Origin: Porticoccaceae bacterium | GTDB taxonomy: Bacteria; Pseudomonadota; Gammaproteobacteria; Pseudomonadales; Porticoccaceae | DNA length: 18,111 bases | NCBI GenBank assembly: GCA_028822945.1 | Contig: JAPKCN010000010.1 | Span: 1 to 18,111, forward strand | Direction of reading: 5' to 3' | Shown: positions 14,373 to 18,111 of the stretch, in pieces | Layout: each line of letters starts with the position of its first letter | How positions within the stretch are numbered: position 1 is the first letter of the stretch | The notes under the pieces: model-generated | The model's database searches: none | Told to the model about the DNA's origin: nothing | What the model saw: only the letters and a program-made list of their open reading frames with translations | Made by a program: the position numbers and the translations under genes

Positions 14373-14488
14373 ATGTGGTTACAGGAATTTTCAGTTGAAA
14401 TACTTATTTTCTTTTCAGTCTCTGGCAGGCCTTCGGGCACGGTATTGGCGAAATTAGTTCGCCAAAAATAGATATTACACCTGCCGGA
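14373..14488 (+). promoter_or_regulatory. Structured trpE leader region
   Basis: In the rpe-trpE spacer, 14421-14429 (TCTGGCAGG) can pair with 14480-14488 (CCTGCCGGA) over nine pairs with one G-U, enclosing a small GCC-UUCG-GGC hairpin near 14429-14438 and the perfect hairpin 14445-14465. A 32-codon open frame starts ATG-TGG at 14373 and ends at 14471, spanning these hairpins; it has one Trp codon (codon 2) and no Shine-Dalgarno. This resembles the layout of a trp leader but lacks tandem Trp codons and a U-tract terminator, so classical attenuation is not demonstrated. Confidence 0.35.
14445..14465 (+). repeat. Perfect 8-bp palindrome upstream of trpE
   Basis: TTGGCGAA (14445-14452) and TTCGCCAA (14458-14465) are exact complements with loop ATTAG. 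It lies 48 nt before the trpE ATG. As RNA it is a stable hairpin without a U-tract; as DNA it is a 21-bp operator-like site in the likely promoter region, where TTGGCG could also act as a -35 to a weak TAGATA at 14469-14474. It does not match the E. coli TrpR operator by eye. Confidence 0.5.
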
Positions 14489-14513
14489 CCGTTAACTGAA
14501 CAAGGAATGCCGC

Positions 14514-15983
14514 ATGAATGCCGAACAGCTCGCCGAGCTTGCTGACCAGGAATACAATCGTGTTCCGATCACCCGAGAATTATTAGCGGACCTAGAAACG
14601 CCTTTAAGTGTGTATTTAAAGCTTGCTAGCGGGCCTAATTCCTATTTGTTTGAATCGGTGCAAGGTGGCGAGAAATGGGGTCGCTACTCGCTCATTGGAC
14701 TGCCCTCGGCCACTGTACTGACGGTTTTTGGGTCGCGTTTAGAGATCAGGCACAACGGGCAGCTCACCGAGTCATGTGAAACTCTCGACCCACTGGCCGA
14801 AATTGAGGTTTTTCGGCAGTCATTTAAAATTCCTAGCGTACCAAATTTGCCGCGTTTTACGGGCGGGTTGGTGGGCTACTTTGGCTATGACACAGTGCGC
14901 TTCGTCGAGCCACGATTGCACGATAGTGCGCCCGTCGATGTGTTGGGCACCCCGGACATCTTGTTAATGGTCTCAGATGAGGTAGTTGTTTTTGACAATT
15001 TAGCAGGTAAAGTTATCCTCATTGTGCACGCGGATCCTGCTTGCCCAGGAGCCTTGGCTCGTGCGCAATCGAGATTAGACTGTTTGCAAACGCAGTTACT
15101 CGATGCGCCACCGAGACTGCCAGATTTGAATTTGCAGGGCCGCGCCAGCGACCAATTTGTCTCTAGCTTTGGCAAGCGTGAATACCTGCGTGCAGTCGAT
15201 CGCGTTAAGCAGTACGTGCTGGACGGGGATGTCATGCAAGTCGTGACGTCGCAGCGCCTGTCTGCGCCGTTTGCGGCGCCGCCGATCAACTTATATCGCG
15301 CTTTGCGTATTTTCAATCCCTCTCCATATATGTATTTTTTAGATTTGGATAGCTTTCATATTGTAGGCTCCTCTTCCGAAGTGCTGGCGCGATTGGAAGA
15401 TGGTATGGTCACTGTGCGGCCAATTGCCGGCACGCGCCGACGCGGTGCCAACGAGCGTGAGGACAGTGAACTAGAGGCTGAGATGCTTGCCGATCCCAAG
15501 GAGATTGCCGAGCATTTGATGCTCATCGACTTGGGGCGCAATGATGTTGGACGCATTAGCCGCACAGGGAGCGTAAAGGTTACGGAAAAAATGGTGGTCG
15601 AGCGCTATTCCCACGTGATGCATATCACGTCCAATGTCGTCGGCGAAGTTGTCCCTGGAACAGGGCCGGTAGATGTACTTCGCGCCACTCTTCCTGCGGG
15701 TACCCTGAGCGGAGCGCCAAAAATTCGTGCTATGCAAATTATCGATGAATTAGAGCCAGTGAAACGCAATATCTACGGTGGCGCGGTCGGTTATATTGGC
15801 TGGAACGGTAATATGGACACCGCCATCGCGATTCGTACTGCGGTGATCAAAGATGAACAGTTGCATGTGCAAGCTGGCGGTGGTGTGGTTGCCGACTCGG
15901 ATCCTGAACTGGAATGGGAGGAGACTATGAACAAAGCGCGTGCAATTTTCAAAGCTGCCGGAATGGTTGGACTGACAAAATGA
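14514..15983 (+). CDS. trpE: Anthranilate synthase component I
   Basis: Converts chorismate to anthranilate using ammonia supplied by TrpG; first step of tryptophan synthesis. 489 aa. The N-terminal feedback region has SYLFESVQGGEKWGRYSLIG (43-62), corresponding to the tryptophan-binding LLES motif with Ser48 kept, so the enzyme should be feedback-inhibited. The chorismate domain has PIAGTR (303-308), EHLMLIDLGRNDVGR (333-347), TLPAGTLSGAPK (392-403), YGGAVGYIGW (421-430) and GGGVVADSDPELEWEE (455-470). The start has AAGGA at 7-nt spacing. Its stop overlaps the trpG start (ATGA), coupling the two subunits. Confidence 0.97.
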   Translation: MNAEQLAELADQEYNRVPITRELLADLETPLSVYLKLASGPNSYLFESVQGGEKWGRYSLIGLPSATVLTVFGSRLEIRHNGQLTESCETLDPLAEIEVFRQSFKIPSVPNLPRFTGGLVGYFGYDTVRFVEPRLHDSAPVDVLGTPDILLMVSDEVVVFDNLAGKVILIVHADPACPGALARAQSRLDCLQTQLLDAPPRLPDLNLQGRASDQFVSSFGKREYLRAVDRVKQYVLDGDVMQVVTSQRLSAPFAAPPINLYRALRIFNPSPYMYFLDLDSFHIVGSSSEVLARLEDGMVTVRPIAGTRRRGANEREDSELEAEMLADPKEIAEHLMLIDLGRNDVGRISRTGSVKVTEKMVVERYSHVMHITSNVVGEVVPGTGPVDVLRATLPAGTLSGAPKIRAMQIIDELEPVKRNIYGGAVGYIGWNGNMDTAIAIRTAVIKDEQLHVQAGGGVVADSDPELEWEETMNKARAIFKAAGMVGLTK

Positions 15984-16564
15984 TTCTGATGATCGACAAC
16001 TATGATTCCTTTACCTACAACGTGGTGCAGTATCTCGGCCAGTTAGGCGCCGAGGTGGTCGTGCATCGAAATGATGAAATTGATATCGAGTCGATTGAAA
16101 AACTCGCTCCAGATCATATCGTTATCTCTCCGGGGCCATGTGCGCCGGATCAGGCAGGTATTTCGATGGAGCTTATTCGGCGCTTTGGCGCATCGATCCC
16201 TATTCTTGGCGTGTGTCTGGGTCACCAGAGCATCGGTCAGGCTCTCGGTGGCAGCGTGGTGCGTGCTCGGCAGGTGATGCACGGCAAGACCTCGCAGATA
16301 TACCACACTGGCAAGGGAGTTTTTCGCAACTTGCCAAGCCCTTTTGTGGCTGTCCGCTATCATTCTTTGGTGGTTGCCCGCGATGATTTACCGACAGATT
16401 TAGAGATTACCGCTTGGAGTCAAACTGCGGGCGGCGAAGTGGATGAGATCATGGGATTTAGGCACCGCCACCATACGCTTGAGGGCGTGCAGTTTCATCC
16501 AGAATCGATATTGACTGAGAACGGGCACGATCTGCTGAATAATTTTCTCGAGGGTCGGCGATGA
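15980..16564 (+). CDS. trpG: Anthranilate synthase component II (glutamine amidotransferase)
   Basis: 194 aa class I glutamine amidotransferase that releases ammonia from glutamine for TrpE. The triad is Cys79 (GVCLGHQ, 77-83), His173 and Glu175 (QFHPES, 171-176). The N-terminus MIDNYDSFTYN and the oxyanion region SPGPCAPDQAG are typical. The open frame extends upstream inside trpE, but the ATG at 15980 overlapping the trpE stop gives the family N-terminus. It could also serve p-aminobenzoate synthase, as some TrpG proteins do; no pabB is in view. It overlaps trpD by 4 nt. Confidence 0.97.
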   Translation: MILMIDNYDSFTYNVVQYLGQLGAEVVVHRNDEIDIESIEKLAPDHIVISPGPCAPDQAGISMELIRRFGASIPILGVCLGHQSIGQALGGSVVRARQVMHGKTSQIYHTGKGVFRNLPSPFVAVRYHSLVVARDDLPTDLEITAWSQTAGGEVDEIMGFRHRHHTLEGVQFHPESILTENGHDLLNNFLEGRR

Positions 16565-17601
16565 ACATTGTCGAGGCGCTCGCGCGTTTGGTCAAAGGTG
16601 GCGATCTAGAGATCGGAGAAATGCGCTCAGTGATGCGGCAGATTATGACCGGCACCGCCGATGACGCCCAGATAGGTGGTTTTTTGGTGGCATTGCGGGT
16701 CAAGGGTGAAACCATTGCAGAAATTACTGGTGCGGTTGAAGTCATGCGCGAATTGGTAACTGCGGTGCCGATTGAGGACGAGCAGCTCGTCGATATCGTC
16801 GGCACTGGCGGCGACGGGGCCAGCCTTTTTAATGTTTCAACGTCTGCGAGTTTTGTGGTGGCTGCAGCTGGAGGGCGGGTAGCTAAGCACGGTAATCGTT
16901 CAGTCAGCAGCAACAGTGGCGCTGCTGACTTACTTCAGGCGGCAGGAGTGAACATTGATTTGACTCCCCCCCAAGTAGCTCGATGTGTCACCGAAATCGG
17001 GCTTGGGTTTATGTTTTCTCCAGCGCATCACGGCGCGATGAAATATGCGCTCGGTCCACGCAAGGCACTCGGTCTAAGAACTATCTTTAATGTACTGGGG
17101 CCGATGACTAATCCAGCTGGCGTCCGACGTCAGTTGATTGGCGTTTACGCCAAACAGCTCTGTACTCCTGTGGCCGAGGTTCTTGGACACCTAGGGGCGC
17201 AGCATGTGATGGTTGTGCACTCCGAAGATGGCCTCGACGAGATCAGTATTGCCGCGCCGACCCATGTTGCAGAGTTTGTCAACGGTGCTATGCGCGAGTA
17301 CCAAATAGAGCCGCGAGCAGTGCTTGGCGAAGACCACTCATTAGCGGGTTTGACTGTTAACGGAGCACAACAATCGTTAGCATTAATCGTCGATGCACTG
17401 GGCAAACAACAGGGGCAATACGCCCGCGCAGCGGCCGATTTGATCGCTATCAATGCCGGTGCAGGGCTTCTAGTTTGCGGCATCGCCAGACATCTTGAAG
17501 AGGGAGTTGCAATGGCTCAGGACATTATTGGCTGTGGGTTGGCGCGTGCCAAAATCAGCGATTTGGCGAACTTTACGCAATGCCAACGCGATGCCGATTA
17601 A
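16561..17601 (+). CDS. trpD: Anthranilate phosphoribosyltransferase
   Basis: Transfers phosphoribosyl from PRPP to anthranilate, second step of the tryptophan branch. 346 aa, family length. The helical N-terminal domain is followed by the PRPP loop GTGGDGA (81-87), NVSTSASFV (91-99), KHGNRSVSSNSGAADLL (109-125) and RTIFNVLGPMTNPAG (174-188). The start overlaps the trpG stop (ATGA). The trpG and trpD products are separate, unlike the fused TrpGD of E. coli. Near the end, HLEEGVAMAQDIIGCGLA matches the family C-terminus. Confidence 0.97.
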   Translation: MNIVEALARLVKGGDLEIGEMRSVMRQIMTGTADDAQIGGFLVALRVKGETIAEITGAVEVMRELVTAVPIEDEQLVDIVGTGGDGASLFNVSTSASFVVAAAGGRVAKHGNRSVSSNSGAADLLQAAGVNIDLTPPQVARCVTEIGLGFMFSPAHHGAMKYALGPRKALGLRTIFNVLGPMTNPAGVRRQLIGVYAKQLCTPVAEVLGHLGAQHVMVVHSEDGLDEISIAAPTHVAEFVNGAMREYQIEPRAVLGEDHSLAGLTVNGAQQSLALIVDALGKQQGQYARAAADLIAINAGAGLLVCGIARHLEEGVAMAQDIIGCGLARAKISDLANFTQCQRDAD

Positions 17602-17637
17602 TAGTCGGTGATACGCTGTACTGGAGGACGAAACCCT

Positions 17638-18111
17638 ATGAATAACACTCCGACGATTTTAAAGAAAATTTTGCAACGCAAGGATGAAGAAATTCGCCTC
17701 CGCCAACAGCGAGTAAGTCTAACGAAAATAATCCAACTGATCGATTCTGCTCCACCGATTAGGAGTTTTCATGCGGCACTCCGCCGGCGTCTGGCGGCTG
17801 GCCAGGCGGCGGTTATAGCAGAGATTAAAAAGGCCTCCCCAAGCAAGGGGGTGATTCGCGCTGACTTCGACCCTGTGGCAATTGCACAGAGTTACGTGCG
17901 CGGCGGTGCAACCTGCTTATCCGTGTTAACGGACCAGGATTTTTTTCAGGGCAGTGACGAGTACCTCTCAGCCGTTCGTGCGAGTTGCGATTTACCGATA
18001 ATTCGCAAAGACTTTATTATTCATTCTTATCAGGTATACGAGGCTCGGAAAATTGGTGCTGATTGTATTTTGCTGATTGTATCAGCACTGGTACCGGCGC
18101 AGCTTAGCGAG
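17638..18111 (+). CDS. trpC: Indole-3-glycerol-phosphate synthase (3' end cut by window)
   Basis: First 158 codons of TrpC, which cyclises carboxyphenylamino-deoxyribulose phosphate to indole-glycerol phosphate. The N-terminal MNNTPTILKKILQRKDEEI leads to the TIM barrel: AEIKKASPSKG (61-71) with Glu62 and Lys64, CLSVLTDQDFFQGS (93-106), and the general-acid lysine Lys124 in IIRKDFIIHSYQVYEARKIGAD. The frame is open to the window end, so the phosphate site and C-terminus are not visible and a fusion to trpF cannot be excluded. It starts 36 nt after trpD with its own GGAGG ribosome site at about 10-nt spacing. Confidence 0.96.
   Translation, partial: MNNTPTILKKILQRKDEEIRLRQQRVSLTKIIQLIDSAPPIRSFHAALRRRLAAGQAAVIAEIKKASPSKGVIRADFDPVAIAQSYVRGGATCLSVLTDQDFFQGSDEYLSAVRASCDLPIIRKDFIIHSYQVYEARKIGADCILLIVSALVPAQLSE

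Noticed and set aside
14445..14465. Intrinsic terminator after rpe
   Set aside because: The stem is perfect but is followed by AAATAG rather than a T-run on the plus strand, and no T-run follows on the minus strand.
1..18111. Mobile element, CRISPR array, defence island or biosynthetic cluster
   Set aside because: No transposase, integrase, phage gene, regularly spaced repeat or secondary-metabolite gene is seen; every sizeable gene belongs to a known housekeeping or metabolic family.

Overview
The window is a compact stretch of ordinary bacterial chromosome, about half G+C, coding almost wall to wall. Every protein resembles gammaproteobacterial housekeeping proteins. Rho, GshB, Rpe and Tas are close to the E. 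coli versions, while the gene order hemW-rdgB-DUF4426-metW-metX / yggT-proC-yggS / yqgF-yqgE-gshB follows the Pseudomonas order as I remember it. A DmdB/AlkK-type acyl-CoA ligase hints at a marine, Pseudomonadales- or Cellvibrionales-like gammaproteobacterium. That placement is an inference. I see no mobile element, CRISPR array, tRNA, rRNA, phage or defence genes, and no transfer signature.

Layout. (1) 1-1233, minus: rho, missing only its last few codons, with trxA upstream; each has a good sigma70-like promoter. (2) 1972-5978, minus: one tightly packed operon metX>metW>DUF4426>rdgB>hemW (4-nt overlaps or very short gaps), covering methionine biosynthesis, a small exported unknown protein, nucleotide sanitation and a haem chaperone. 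(3) 6114-7160, plus: tas, an aldo/keto reductase, divergent from metX. (4) 7179-9330, minus: yggS>proC>yggT, with a promoter in front of yggS. (5) 9445-11495, minus: gshB>yqgE>yqgF(ruvX). (6) 11689-13311, plus: acyl-CoA ligase, divergent from gshB. (7) 13653-18111, plus: rpe, then trpE-trpG-trpD-trpC, with trpC cut by the window end.

Functionally the window joins tryptophan biosynthesis (chorismate to indole-glycerol phosphate), methionine biosynthesis (homoserine acylation and its MetW partner), proline and PLP homeostasis, glutathione synthesis, pentose phosphate interconversion, fatty-acid-type acyl activation, transcription termination and thiol redox control. The least understood items are the secreted DUF4426 protein inside the methionine operon, repeated CTAGTC motifs before metX, a structured rho leader, and the rpe-trpE spacer, which holds a perfect palindrome inside a long-range stem. 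I found no convincing undescribed multi-gene system. The interest lies in these regulatory elements and in gene-order rearrangements relative to Pseudomonas.

Several start codons were moved inward from the longest open frame (rdgB, yggT, yggS, yqgE, gshB, trpG), using ribosome sites, family length and conserved residue numbering.
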